A stretch of 64,000 nucleotides of DNA from Agrobacterium larrymoorei (GTDB lineage: Bacteria; Pseudomonadota; Alphaproteobacteria; Rhizobiales; Rhizobiaceae), in contig NZ_JAAMFB010000019.1 of the NCBI RefSeq assembly GCF_013322225.1, positions 233,773-297,772 of the forward strand, read 5' to 3'. The notes beneath the pieces were generated by a model. That model ran no database searches. It was not told the origin of the DNA and was given only the letters and a program-made list of their open reading frames with translations. The translations under genes were made by a program, and so were the position numbers. Positions 30,456-40,201 of this stretch are shown piece after piece; the first letter of the stretch is position 1; every line of letters begins with the position of its first letter.

Positions 30456-33400
30456 CGCCATCTCCCGGTTCTGCCGTGGACCATTCGGAAACGCGGGCGA
30501 GGTGGTCATATTCCCCGCCATAGCTCTGCTGTTCCTCGGGTATCAGGCGGGAAACGAAACCGTTCTTTCCTTCGCGTAGCGAAATGATGAACTTGCTCAA
30601 CTGGTCGATGGAGTCGGTCGCGAGTTCTACAGCGCTCTTCGGTACCGTTTTTGCGGTGGCTTTGGCGTTCTCGTTATTGACGGTATCAGACCCGAAGCGT
30701 TCACCGGGCCGTAGTCGCACATAGATCAGGTCTTCGGGCGTTGGCGATCCCGTATCACGAAACGCGCCGCGCATCAGCGCTGCGGCCTCAAGAGCCAGCT
30801 GTGGATCGAGCAGCGAACGCGCCTGTTTGACGGATGGGGAGAGGCCGGTCTTGTAGTCGATAATATCCGCCTTGCCTGAGGTTTTGATATCGATCCGGTC
30901 TGCAACGCCGGTGAGCCGGACGCCCGCTTCCGGTATCTCCTGACCTGCCCGCACTTCGATATGGCTGCGGCGAACGATCTGTCGACGGTCCTTTTCCCAA
31001 TTCAGGAAGGCGCGCGCCACGGCAACGAAGCGCGGTCGCCAAACGACATCAATATGGCTGGGCAGCTTTTCAGCATCGAAACAGTCGTTCAGCACACGCA
31101 TAATCGCTTCTTCTGCGGCAGGCGTTCCGGCAACATTCTCCTCACGGGAATATTGCTCCATGATGCGGTGATAAAGCGTACCGCGGTCGGCCGCACCCGG
31201 ATCGCGGTTGAATTCATCCAGCGGATCGAGTTTCAGAATGCGTCGGGCGTAGATCGAATAGGGATCGCGGCGCAGGCGGCTTACTTCGCTGAAAGAATAG
31301 CTTTTCGGCTGAAGCTCGGCAGGCGGTGTCGGGGCAGGGCGTTTGGCCGCATCCTGTATCTCGCCGTCGTCCAGCATATTCGCCCAATGCCGATAGCTTT
31401 CGCCACGGAGTTTTAGCGTTTCCGCGAAATCTTCGCCGCCGAGCGCCAGAAGGCGTTGCAGCCAACGGGACGCTACAGCGGGTGTCGAGCCCTGGCGCAG
31501 CGCGCGGCTGTAAAAAATGTGCCGGATACCGTTTGCCATCTCAAAATCATGCGCAAGCTGCCCGACCCGCCGTTCAGGCGGCTCGAGGCCGATTGCCGTC
31601 TTCATGTTTCGGGAGAGAAAAGGGTTGTTTGCGGTTTGGCCGGGCCAGATACCTTCATTCAAACCACCGATGATAACGGTATCCACGCTCTGAAGACGGG
31701 CTTCCAGCGCACCGAAGATGAAGACGCGCGGATGACGCATGGCGCGTGGCTTGATCGATTCTCCAGATACGAAAGCCGCGATGATATCGACCCACTGCGG
31801 ACCGTCTGCCTCCAGCACCTGTCCGCAATCCATCAGTTCCGCAAGGAGGCTCGAGAGCTTTTCGCCCGCTTCGCCTGACCAGAGGCTGGTGAGATCATTC
31901 GCCTCATCCATGCAGATAGCTTCGATAACGCGGCCCGTGCGTTCGGCCCAGTCTGCCAGCGTCAAACGTGAGGTGAGGCGGCCTTTGATCGGATCGCGAT
32001 GGATGAAGGCTGATTCCAGTGGTTCGATGGCAAGCTTGATACGCGCGGCGAGATCGGCGGCAGCGACAGGCGCCTCTTCAGGAAGTGCGATGCGCCATTT
32101 CGGTGGATGCCGGTCGTCGGCGTACAGTGTCAGTTGATGTGAAAGAAGTTCACCCAGAGTACCAAGCGTCGTCTCTTCCCGTCCGCCGCGCAAAGCCAGA
32201 AGTTCCAACGCGGCAACGGCGTTTCCAATCTCCTCTTCAGAAAGACCGAAGCGGCTGAGCGGATGTTTCAGGAAGGATATGATCGCTACCGGATCACCCG
32301 GGCGGAGGATGGCTTCGAGCGCAAGCTGCAGCAGCCCTGCCTGCGGTGTTACGGAAAGCGGGGTACCAGCGGAATGATCGGCCTCGATGCCGAAGCGTGC
32401 CAGTTCCGTGGCGACGCGACGTCCGAGGCCGCGGTCCGGTGTGATCAGCGCGGCTTGCGAAGGGCCATTCTGGCCCGGCTCTTCAAGCGCAAGGCGTAGT
32501 GCGATGGCGATCGCGGTCGCTTCCTCACGCTCATTTGCTGCTTCGATTATGGCAGCGGCGGAGAAGGCGCCTTCAAAAAACGCGGACTGCTTTTCAGCGC
32601 GCCATGCATTCCACTCCGCCGTGGCTTTGGCGGGAGCGAGCGCTGTCGAGAAAATCTCCGCGCGGTTCTGGAGGTCGGAATCAAGTTCGCCGATGCGTTC
32701 GACATCGTCGCGCAGCACGCCGAGCTTCTGCAACAGAACGAAAAGACCGTATTGCGAATGCGTGCGGCTGGATGCGTCATCCGGCGCTTCATTGATCGCC
32801 TGCCAGTGCTCTTCCGGCATGTCGAGATCGAGGCCCGGAAGTACGACAGTGCCCTGACTGAGCGAGGCGACGGCTGCAATGAGATCGGCGGCAGCGGGAA
32901 TGGAGCCAGTAGAACCGGCAACGATGATCGGGTCAGTCGAGCCGATCCGCATCAAACGCTCAGCCTCGGCGCGCAGGACCGCATTGCGGTGCCGCCCAGC
33001 CGAGGATTTGTTGAGTTCGGCAAGGCGGGCTGGCCAGAAGACGCTGGCGATCTTGAGAAAATCCGCCGTCAGCTGCCACCATTGAGCATGGTCGGCTGTA
33101 TCCAGGTCTGCCAAAGCCTCCCAATCCTTGTCCTCGGTGTCCATCGCATCGATGACCTCGGCCAGCGCACGCGCAAGCCAGATGGCGTCGGCGGGGCTGG
33201 CAGGAGCGACAAGCGGCGAGTCCGAATGAACAGCGCGGATTGCATCGGGGAGGCTGTTTCGCCAGGCGAGGATCAGCCGTGCCAATTCCACCAATCGGGC
33301 CGTATTGGAAATCGGCGGTGCGAGATCGATTGTTGTGGGCGTCTCGATATCGAAATAACCACTGTCATCATCCGTTTCGCCAAGCGGACGGATGACCGGC

Positions 33401-33672
33401 AGAATGGCGGAGCGACCGCCCAGAATATCGACGAATTCCGAGCGAAGCACACGTGCGGAGCGCCGTGTCGGCACATAGATCGTAACCTTGGCGAGCGACA
33501 GCGGATCGGCGGGATCATAGGCGTAACCACGCGCAAGCGAGCCGTCGCACAGGCTCTTTGCCAAAGTTTTTAGAAACGGGGTTCCCGGCGCGATGGTCAG
33601 GATGCGTTTGGCATGCGCCAATGGCTCGACTTTCTTGCTGCTTTCAGATGGAAGCGATTGTTTGCTCCGCAT
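30445..33672 (-). CDS. addB: Double-strand break repair nuclease subunit AddB
   Basis: Partner of AddA. 1075 residues, typical of the alphaproteobacterial AddB family. The helicase-like half has degenerate motifs; the C-terminal PD-(D/E)XK nuclease domain is clear, GVADRIDIKTSGKADIIDYKTG with Asp and Lys ligands. The cysteines needed for the iron-sulfur cluster of Bacillus AddB are not arranged as expected. It overlaps murU-like gene by 29 bp upstream and addA by 11 bp downstream, so the subunits are probably made in step. Confidence 0.94.
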   Translation of the reverse strand: MRSKQSLPSESSKKVEPLAHAKRILTIAPGTPFLKTLAKSLCDGSLARGYAYDPADPLSLAKVTIYVPTRRSARVLRSEFVDILGGRSAILPVIRPLGETDDDSGYFDIETPTTIDLAPPISNTARLVELARLILAWRNSLPDAIRAVHSDSPLVAPASPADAIWLARALAEVIDAMDTEDKDWEALADLDTADHAQWWQLTADFLKIASVFWPARLAELNKSSAGRHRNAVLRAEAERLMRIGSTDPIIVAGSTGSIPAAADLIAAVASLSQGTVVLPGLDLDMPEEHWQAINEAPDDASSRTHSQYGLFVLLQKLGVLRDDVERIGELDSDLQNRAEIFSTALAPAKATAEWNAWRAEKQSAFFEGAFSAAAIIEAANEREEATAIAIALRLALEEPGQNGPSQAALITPDRGLGRRVATELARFGIEADHSAGTPLSVTPQAGLLQLALEAILRPGDPVAIISFLKHPLSRFGLSEEEIGNAVAALELLALRGGREETTLGTLGELLSHQLTLYADDRHPPKWRIALPEEAPVAAADLAARIKLAIEPLESAFIHRDPIKGRLTSRLTLADWAERTGRVIEAICMDEANDLTSLWSGEAGEKLSSLLAELMDCGQVLEADGPQWVDIIAAFVSGESIKPRAMRHPRVFIFGALEARLQSVDTVIIGGLNEGIWPGQTANNPFLSRNMKTAIGLEPPERRVGQLAHDFEMANGIRHIFYSRALRQGSTPAVASRWLQRLLALGGEDFAETLKLRGESYRHWANMLDDGEIQDAAKRPAPTPPAELQPKSYSFSEVSRLRRDPYSIYARRILKLDPLDEFNRDPGAADRGTLYHRIMEQYSREENVAGTPAAEEAIMRVLNDCFDAEKLPSHIDVVWRPRFVAVARAFLNWEKDRRQIVRRSHIEVRAGQEIPEAGVRLTGVADRIDIKTSGKADIIDYKTGLSPSVKQARSLLDPQLALEAAALMRGAFRDTGSPTPEDLIYVRLRPGERFGSDTVNNENAKATAKTVPKSAVELATDSIDQLSKFIISLREGKNGFVSRLIPEEQQSYGGEYDHLARVSEWSTAEPGDGDVE

Positions 33673-34363
33673 CCTCTATAGCATCCGGCGTGCCGACCGT
33701 AATCCACTGACCATCCAGTGAAACGCCAAAAAGCCGATTTTTCGCAATGGCACGGTCGAAATAGATGTTGAGATTGAAGGCGTCGGTGGGCGCGTCATCC
33801 AGCAGTCGCGTGTCCATCGCTATAGCACCGGCATAGACAACCGGGTGTGGCCCACCCTGTTGATAGCGGGCGAGAAGACCATCATCCGCGAGGTTGAAAT
33901 CCTTCTTGCCATTATGGCCAGTGGTTCGGTCCATGTCGACGCAGAGCAGCGCCATGTCCATGCGGTTGGGCTCGAAAAATTGTGCAAGCTTTTGAAGATT
34001 GGAGCGCTGCCCCGGCTCTTCACCAGCCCAGAAGAGATCGGCATTCATTACCAGTACCGGTCCGGGTGGCAGCAGCTTCAATCCCTTGGCGAGGCCGCCG
34101 CCGGAATTCATGAGTTCCGCGCGCTCGTCCGAAATCAAAATCTCGACGTCCTTGCGGTGGCTCAGATGCGAAACCATCTGGTCCGCATGATGATGAACAT
34201 TTATGGCAACGGTTTCGACACCTGCCGCGACCAGAAGATCGAGCACGTAGTCGATCATCGGCTTGCCAGCGATTTTCACCAGCGGCTTGGGTATCGTGTC
34301 GGTGATCGGACGCATCCTCGTACCAAGACCCGCTGCCAGAACCATCGCTTGTTTGATCGTCAT
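33644..34363 (-). CDS. murU: Sugar nucleotidyltransferase, probably N-acetylmuramate-1-phosphate uridylyltransferase MurU
   Basis: 239 residues of the nucleotidyltransferase fold: N-terminal signature MVLAAGLGTRMRPITDTIPKPLVKIAGKPM and the metal-site VLVMNADLFWAGEE near residues 100-113. By size and by its place 10 bp after an AmgK-type kinase it fits MurU, which makes UDP-MurNAc from MurNAc-1-phosphate in the cell-wall recycling path that bypasses de novo, fosfomycin-sensitive synthesis. Mannose-1-phosphate guanylyltransferase-like annotation is the alternative. Assignment is by context plus fold. It overlaps addB by 29 bp. Confidence 0.8.
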   Translation of the reverse strand: MTIKQAMVLAAGLGTRMRPITDTIPKPLVKIAGKPMIDYVLDLLVAAGVETVAINVHHHADQMVSHLSHRKDVEILISDERAELMNSGGGLAKGLKLLPPGPVLVMNADLFWAGEEPGQRSNLQKLAQFFEPNRMDMALLCVDMDRTTGHNGKKDFNLADDGLLARYQQGGPHPVVYAGAIAMDTRLLDDAPTDAFNLNIYFDRAIAKNRLFGVSLDGQWITVGTPDAIEDAEQTIASI

Positions 34364-34373
34364 ATCGAGCGCT

Positions 34374-35888
34374 TCATTGGGAGTTGAGGTCTATGCCCGC
34401 ATGACTGAACCAGTCACTCAAGGACCTGAGTTCCGGGTGGGCGAGGGCTTCGCGCAGATAGGTAAATGTGCGCGGCATATGCTTCATATAACCCGGCTTA
34501 CCGTCGCGCTTCATCAACCGAACCCAGATGCCGACAAGCTTACAATTGCGCTGCGCCGACATAATAGAGAAGGCCTTGAGAAAAGCCTCTTCGTTGAAAG
34601 ACGGTTTATTTCGACGGATATCAAGATAGCACTGCATCATCTTCCCCTGCAAATCAGGCGGGATCGTCACGCGTGCGTCCTGTACCAGCGATGCAAGATC
34701 ATAGGCCGTTGGGCCGATCATCGCATCTTGAAAGTCTATGATGCCAACCTGTTTAATGCCTGATTTATCGTGTTGCCAGATGATGTTAGGCGAGTGGAAA
34801 TCACGTAGCAGAAGTCCGGTCTCGACATCGGAAAGCTTAGCGATCAGTTCGTCCCACACGGCAAAGAAGCTCTGCTTTTCACTGTCATCCAGTTGATGAC
34901 CATGAATATGCGGAAGATACCAGTCGAGGAGCAGCGAGGTCTCGATCTTCATGGCGTCAGGATCAAAACTCGCGATATGGTAGGTCGCGCCGTTTGATAA
35001 CACTAGTTCATCTGGAGCTTCAAGCTCGTGCAAAGCGGCAAGACAGGCCGCACTTTGCAAATAGCGCTCTTCGATGGGATCACCGTTAGGGTCCAGAACA
35101 CCGTCGCGGCCAAGATCGTCCAAAAGCAAAATGCCCTGGTCGAGATCCTGCCCCAGAATGGTTGGAACGGTAAAACCGCTTGCTGCGAGAAAGCCGTCAA
35201 TCGCGACGAAGGGCGTTACGTCGCGGGCGAGGTGCACTATTTCCGCATAGGTCTTGCCGTCCTTGAGGATCGGTCCTCGTGGTGGTGGCTGCCAATCCAT
35301 CAACAGATATTGGCTGTTTTCATCGCTGATCAACTCGTAGGTACGATAAGCTGCGTCACCGCTAAAGTAACGACGGGAAGCATTTCCTTTGCCGCTTTTT
35401 TCCAAAAATTTCCGGATTGCCAGAACGCGTTGCAATCTCGACATATGGCGTGGTGGTGCTTCGATTGTCACGAGACGACCGTCGCCTCGATGAGTGAGGC
35501 GTAGAACGATCGTGGAGTCCTTTGGAAGGACATCCGCCGCCATCTCGGGCCATTCGATGAGGCAAACACCATCCGACAGCATTTCATCGATACCGAGCTC
35601 ATCCAGTTCAGAGACGTCGGAAAGACGGTAGAGATCGAGATGCGCTACAGGGAATCGCAGAGCGTAGGACTGGACGATGGTGAAGGTCGGACTTGGAACT
35701 TCAAGCTCCGAATGATCGGCAATGGCGCGGATCAGGGCGCGGGCCAGCGTGGACTTCCCCGCACCGAGATCACCAACCAGCGCGATTGCATTACCGGGCT
35801 TGACGACAAGCGCCAGTTCTTCACCTAAACGGGTCGTTTCTGCCTCGTCGGCGAGGAAGATGGAAAGAGGCGTGCTGTCTTCACTCAT
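34374..35888 (-). CDS. Fusion of TsaE (tRNA t6A ATPase) and an AmgK-type sugar phosphotransferase
   Basis: 504 residues with two parts. Residues 1 to about 150 are TsaE: Walker A GDLGAGKST (39-47), then EVPSPTFTIVQSY and HLDLYRLSD, the ATPase that helps TsaBD make t6A37 in tRNA. From about residue 170 comes a choline/aminoglycoside kinase-type domain with LLMDWQPPPRGPI, the catalytic loop LLRDFHSPNIIW and the metal loop IIDFQDAMIGPTAYDLASL. That domain resembles AmgK, which phosphorylates MurNAc and GlcNAc at the anomeric carbon; the murU-like gene next door supports this. The start overlaps divL by 4 bp. The fusion is in frame with no sign of an error. Confidence 0.88.
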   Translation of the reverse strand: MSEDSTPLSIFLADEAETTRLGEELALVVKPGNAIALVGDLGAGKSTLARALIRAIADHSELEVPSPTFTIVQSYALRFPVAHLDLYRLSDVSELDELGIDEMLSDGVCLIEWPEMAADVLPKDSTIVLRLTHRGDGRLVTIEAPPRHMSRLQRVLAIRKFLEKSGKGNASRRYFSGDAAYRTYELISDENSQYLLMDWQPPPRGPILKDGKTYAEIVHLARDVTPFVAIDGFLAASGFTVPTILGQDLDQGILLLDDLGRDGVLDPNGDPIEERYLQSAACLAALHELEAPDELVLSNGATYHIASFDPDAMKIETSLLLDWYLPHIHGHQLDDSEKQSFFAVWDELIAKLSDVETGLLLRDFHSPNIIWQHDKSGIKQVGIIDFQDAMIGPTAYDLASLVQDARVTIPPDLQGKMMQCYLDIRRNKPSFNEEAFLKAFSIMSAQRNCKLVGIWVRLMKRDGKPGYMKHMPRTFTYLREALAHPELRSLSDWFSHAGIDLNSQ

Positions 35889-38470
35889 TCGGCGGCAATG
35901 GACTGCGGACAGGTGCCGGATGGGATGCGGCAGCTGACGATAGTGCCTTCACCGGGGCGGCTTTCTATGGTGACATTACCGTTATGCAGGCTGACAAAGC
36001 TTTCCACGATGGAAAGGCCAAGGCCTGCACCGGTGCGTCTGCCACCATTGCCATGGGTCGAGAAGCGGTCAAATACGCTTTTCAGCATGTCCTCGGGAAT
36101 GCCCGGGCCTTTGTCGGCAACGGAAAAGACGAAGTCTCCTTCGCTGCGCTGGCAGGTCAGCTGGATAGCCGAGCCTTCCGGTGCGAAATTCGCAGCATTC
36201 GTCAAAAGCTTGAGCAGGATTTGCTTGAGGCGCTGATGATCGGCAACGATGCTGCCAAGATGCGCGGGCGCGACGATCTCCAGCGCAACACTGCTTTCCT
36301 GCAAACGGTCGGTGATCTGAACCGAAACATCGTCCAGAAGCTCGTTCAGATCGTTCTCCGTGTAATTGAGATGCATGATACCGGCATCAACCGTCGCCAG
36401 ATCGAGGATATCGTTGACGATGGTCAGCAATACGGAAGAGGAGGTCGAGATATGGTCGAGATATTCCGCCTGCCGCTCGCTGAGGTCGCCCATCCCAGGC
36501 GTTTTCAAAAGATCGGTAAAGCCGATGATATTGGTCAGCGGCGAGCGAAGTTCGTAAGAAACGTGCTGAACAAAGTCGTTCTTCAACTCGTCGGCCTTGC
36601 GCAGCGCCTCGTTCTTTTCCTTCAGCGCGCGCTCGGCGCGGACGCTGTCGGTCATGTTGACGAAGGTCAGCATAGTCTGGGCGTCGGGTAGCGGGATGAC
36701 TGCGTAATCCAGCACAAGACCAGAAAGAAGTTCCAGAGTGCCCTGCTTGGAAAGCCGCTCATCATCGAAGCTGGTGATGAACTGGCTGAATGCCCGCCAG
36801 CCATCCGGCCCATCATAGGATTGCGTGCAGGCCGCTTCGATGGAGCGGATATGCTTGCCAGCCTCGGCATCGTCTGCGGTGATTGCCCATAGCGCACGGA
36901 AAGCGGGATTGGACAGACGTATGCGTCCATCCGCGCCAAACACCGCTACGCCTTCGGCCAGATGGTCGATGGTTTCGCCCTGCACCTTGACCAGCATGTT
37001 GTAGCGGGTTTGCAAATCGACCTGTTCGGTCAGATTTTCGAACACCCAAGTCGCTCCGCCCTGCGGGTGTGCCGTGGCAATGACGCGCAACGTTTGCCCG
37101 TTCGGCAAGTGCCAAAGGTCGGTTTTCGTGTCCAGTGAGCGGTAAACGGAAAGGGCGGTTTCTTTCCAGCTTTTCCAGCTCAACTGCTCCGGCAGCTTGC
37201 CTGCGGAGCGAAGGCGATCCAGCAGTTCGGAATTGTCTGGCTTGGACTCCAGAAGAACGAGATCCAGCCCCCACAGGCTGACAAAAGCCTGGTTGTAGAA
37301 CTGCAAACGCTGCTGCCCGTCGAAGATCGCAACCGGAGTTCCCAGGTGATCCAGCGTCTCGGCATGGCTCTTAAGTGTTCGCTTCAATTCTTCACTGATG
37401 GTCTCCGCATCCGAAGCATCGATGGCAATTCCAGCAGACCCGCTCGGCGTCTTGATATCGACCACGTCGAAGAACGTTCTGTTGCCTGAAACGACCGTCG
37501 AAATACGATCATGGTATGGCGATTCAGGCGTAGCCGTAGCGCGGATTTTTTGTCGTGTGACAGTGTTGAGCAGTTCTCGCTGTTCTTCAATCGTCTGCTG
37601 TGGCGTCGAGGCATCGACGGCCTGCGCATAGGCATAATTGACCCAGATCAGCTCTCCGTCACCATTCCTGCGCCAGACCGGCTGCTCGATGGAATCGAGA
37701 AGTTCCTGAAATGTGGACATGGAGGAAAGCAGGCGCTCCCGCTCGACCTTGAGCTCTGCGAGTTCAGCGCGAACGTTATTAAGCGCGATGAAGCGGGCAA
37801 AAGCTTTCCCCCCGGAAACGCGACCCTGAACCTCGATAACTTCGCCGCGCTGTGTCTCAATCGTCAGGTCGAAGCTCTGCGCGTGGCTTCGCAGTTTCTC
37901 GATTGCCTTTTCGAGTGGGGAAGCAGATGCCGGACGAAGCCAGCGACCGAAGGCCAGAAAATCGGCGTCCAACGCAGGTACGCCGGTTTCAGGCGGAAGC
38001 TGACCTATGAATTCTGGGCGTTCGCCGGAGCTGTCCCACACCACGATGCGGCGAGATTTATCGGAAATCAGCGCTTCGTACTTGGAAATCTTGCTGTTGG
38101 CTTCGGAAAGAGCCGCCCGATATTCATTGGCTTCGGCCTCGATATTTCCACGCTGCCGCACCAACCAGACAACGGAAAACAGCGTTGCCGACACTAGGCC
38201 GATCACCAGTGAATAGGCGATGGTTTCGCTGGAGGAAAACAGTCGCTCGCCCGTCTGAAATACGACCGTTTGCTGAGCTTGTGCGTATGCGGAAAATCCG
38301 CTCAGTGCAGTGCCAGCCGTAAGAGCCGAAAAAGAGCAGGCCTTGCGACCCAAGCCGCGTACCGCATTGGCAAGCGTCAGCCGCATTCGCTCTCGAACGG
38401 GCGCCGCGTCGCTGCCTGCTTCCACGTGTTTTCGGACTCGCTGACGCGAGTTTGTTTTCGTTACCGACAT
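35885..38470 (-). CDS. divL: DivL-type tyrosine pseudo-histidine kinase (cell-cycle regulator)
   Basis: 861 residues. A hydrophobic stretch (about 45-65) and a membrane helix (about 83-105) lead into a short coiled coil, several PAS-like domains (roughly 240-600) and a kinase core. In the H-box FVQHVSYELRSPLTNIIGF tyrosine 639 stands where the phospho-accepting histidine belongs (usual form SHELRTPL). This substitution defines DivL, which in Caulobacter controls the kinase CckA, and so CtrA, through DivK. The ATPase motifs look intact: N-box LLKLLTNAANFAP, DKGPGIPED and GAGLGLSIV. It is first in the minus-strand run with tsaE-amgK, murU, addB and addA. A divL gene beside ahcY in Agrobacterium fits from memory. 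Confidence 0.85.
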   Translation of the reverse strand: MSVTKTNSRQRVRKHVEAGSDAAPVRERMRLTLANAVRGLGRKACSFSALTAGTALSGFSAYAQAQQTVVFQTGERLFSSSETIAYSLVIGLVSATLFSVVWLVRQRGNIEAEANEYRAALSEANSKISKYEALISDKSRRIVVWDSSGERPEFIGQLPPETGVPALDADFLAFGRWLRPASASPLEKAIEKLRSHAQSFDLTIETQRGEVIEVQGRVSGGKAFARFIALNNVRAELAELKVERERLLSSMSTFQELLDSIEQPVWRRNGDGELIWVNYAYAQAVDASTPQQTIEEQRELLNTVTRQKIRATATPESPYHDRISTVVSGNRTFFDVVDIKTPSGSAGIAIDASDAETISEELKRTLKSHAETLDHLGTPVAIFDGQQRLQFYNQAFVSLWGLDLVLLESKPDNSELLDRLRSAGKLPEQLSWKSWKETALSVYRSLDTKTDLWHLPNGQTLRVIATAHPQGGATWVFENLTEQVDLQTRYNMLVKVQGETIDHLAEGVAVFGADGRIRLSNPAFRALWAITADDAEAGKHIRSIEAACTQSYDGPDGWRAFSQFITSFDDERLSKQGTLELLSGLVLDYAVIPLPDAQTMLTFVNMTDSVRAERALKEKNEALRKADELKNDFVQHVSYELRSPLTNIIGFTDLLKTPGMGDLSERQAEYLDHISTSSSVLLTIVNDILDLATVDAGIMHLNYTENDLNELLDDVSVQITDRLQESSVALEIVAPAHLGSIVADHQRLKQILLKLLTNAANFAPEGSAIQLTCQRSEGDFVFSVADKGPGIPEDMLKSVFDRFSTHGNGGRRTGAGLGLSIVESFVSLHNGNVTIESRPGEGTIVSCRIPSGTCPQSIAAE

Positions 38471-38608
38471 CCCCGGTATGTCTCCGTCCTATATGTGCCG
38501 CATCTTCGACAAGACATCCCATTCCGCATGCTTTTCTCGCATACGAATCAAGTCCTGTGACAATACCGCCTTCAGAAATTTCCGGGAAGGGCAGCGCCCA
38601 AAAAGAAA

Positions 38609-38632
38609 TCGCGGACTTTGTCAAGTCCGCGA
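38609..38632 (-). terminator. Terminator of ahcY
   Basis: Perfect 10-bp stem TCGCGGACTT / AAGTCCGCGA with a 4-nt loop; on the minus strand it is followed by TTTCTTTTT. The rest of the gap 38471-38674 would hold the divL promoter. Confidence 0.92.
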
Positions 38633-38674
38633 TGCCTATATCTAGTGCTTTAAGTGTGGATATTAACTATAATA

Positions 38675-40075
38675 TCAATATCTGTAGTGTTCAGCCTTGA
38701 ACGGACCCTGCTTGTCGACGCCGATATAATCTGCCTGAACATCGGAAAGTTCTGTCAGCTTCACGCCGAGTTTCTCAAGGTGGAGGCGTGCAACCTTCTC
38801 GTCGAGGTGTTTCGGCAGTACGTAAACGTCGTTCTTGTACTCGCCCTGCTTGGTGTAAAGCTCGATCTGGCCGAGAACCTGGTTGGTGAAGGAGGCTGAC
38901 ATCACGAAGGATGGGTGACCGGTGGCGTTGCCGAGGTTGAGCAGGCGGCCTTCAGACAACAGGATCATGCGGTTGCCCTTGGCAAACTCGATCATGTCGA
39001 CCTGTGGCTTGATGTTGGTCCACTTGAGGTTCTTCAGCGCAGCGACCTGAATTTCGTTATCGAAATGGCCGATGTTGCCGACGATCGCCATGTCCTTCAT
39101 CTCGCGCATATGCTCGATGCGGATGACGTCTTTATTGCCGGTGGTGGTGATGAAGATGTCGGCGGACGCGACGACATCTTCCAGACGAACGACTTCAAAA
39201 CCATCCATGGCAGCCTGAAGCGCGCAGATCGGGTCGATTTCGGTAACCTTGACGCGTGCGCCAGCACCCTGAAGCGAAGCTGCAGAACCCTTGCCCACAT
39301 CGCCATAACCGCAGACGACGGCAACCTTGCCAGCCATCATCACGTCGGTGGCGCGACGGATACCGTCGACCAGCGATTCCTTGCAGCCATATTTGTTGTC
39401 GAACTTCGACTTGGTGACGCTGTCGTTGACGTTGATGGCCGGGAAGGGGAGAAGACCCTTCTTGCTGAGGTCGTAGAGGCGATGAACGCCTGTGGTGGTT
39501 TCTTCGGTAACGCCCTTGATGGCATCGCGCTGCTTTGTGAACCAGCCGGGGGAAGCAGCAAGGCGCTTCTTGATCTGCGCGACGAGGATTTCTTCTTCTT
39601 CCGAGCCGGGGTTGGAGAGAACGTCTTCACCGGCTTCAGCGCGTGCGCCAAGCAGGATGTACATGGTCGCATCGCCGCCATCGTCGAGGATCATGTTGGA
39701 GACGCCGCCGTCGGTCCACTGAAAGATCTTGTCGGTATATTCCCAATATTCCGTCAGGCTCTCACCCTTAACCGCGAAGACAGGGATACCGGCCGCAGCG
39801 ATAGCGGCAGCGGCGTGGTCCTGCGTAGAGAAGATGTTGCAAGATGCCCAGCGAATGTCGGCGCCGAGTTCTTTGAGGGTTTCGATCAGAACAGCGGTCT
39901 GGATCGTCATATGAAGCGAACCGGAGATGCGTGCACCCTTGAGCGGCTTGCTTGTGCCGAATTCGGAGCGGCAGGACATAAGGCCCGGCATTTCAGTTTC
40001 GGCGATGTCGAGTTCCTTGCGGCCATAGGCAGCAAGGTTGATGTCGGCGACGACGTAGTCTTTCTCAACGCTCAT
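38675..40075 (-). CDS. ahcY: S-adenosylhomocysteine hydrolase AhcY
   Basis: NAD-dependent hydrolysis of S-adenosylhomocysteine to adenosine and homocysteine, keeping methylation reactions running. 466 residues from the ATG at 40075 ([19 protein letters not shown]), with AGGAG about 7 nt upstream. Motifs: [28 protein letters not shown], the NAD-binding [17 protein letters not shown] and the C-terminal [14 protein letters not shown] palindromic operator lies about 90-120 bp upstream. Transcribed alone between ptsH and the terminator. Confidence 0.98.
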   Translation of the reverse strand: MSVEKDYVVADINLAAYGRKELDIAETEMPGLMSCRSEFGTSKPLKGARISGSLHMTIQTAVLIETLKELGADIRWASCNIFSTQDHAAAAIAAAGIPVFAVKGESLTEYWEYTDKIFQWTDGGVSNMILDDGGDATMYILLGARAEAGEDVLSNPGSEEEEILVAQIKKRLAASPGWFTKQRDAIKGVTEETTTGVHRLYDLSKKGLLPFPAINVNDSVTKSKFDNKYGCKESLVDGIRRATDVMMAGKVAVVCGYGDVGKGSAASLQGAGARVKVTEIDPICALQAAMDGFEVVRLEDVVASADIFITTTGNKDVIRIEHMREMKDMAIVGNIGHFDNEIQVAALKNLKWTNIKPQVDMIEFAKGNRMILLSEGRLLNLGNATGHPSFVMSASFTNQVLGQIELYTKQGEYKNDVYVLPKHLDEKVARLHLEKLGVKLTELSDVQADYIGVDKQGPFKAEHYRY

Positions 40076-40165
40076 AAATAGCTCCTGCTTTGATAAGGCA
40101 GGGCGCACCGCTGCCTGAAAATTCAGGTTGCGGTTTAGCAGGATGAGGGCAATCTGGCAATAATG

Positions 40166-40193
40166 ATATAAAGAAGTCTTTATGTCTTTATAT
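40166..40193. promoter_or_regulatory. Palindromic operator upstream of ahcY
   Basis: ATATAAAGA, AG, TCTTTAT, G, TCTTTATAT: a perfect 7-bp palindrome ATAAAGA/TCTTTAT with 2-bp spacer, nested in a 9-bp palindrome formed with a third repeat. Located between the ptsH stop and ahcY start. It resembles the operator type of ArsR-family SAM/SAH-responsive regulators described for proteobacterial methionine-cycle genes (SahR/SamR), but I cannot confirm the exact motif. Confidence 0.6.
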
Positions 40194-40201
40194 GATCGTT
40201 A

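Noticed and set aside
40076..40201. SAM or SAH riboswitch before ahcY
   Set aside because: I could not recognise a known riboswitch core, and the palindromes there look like a protein operator.
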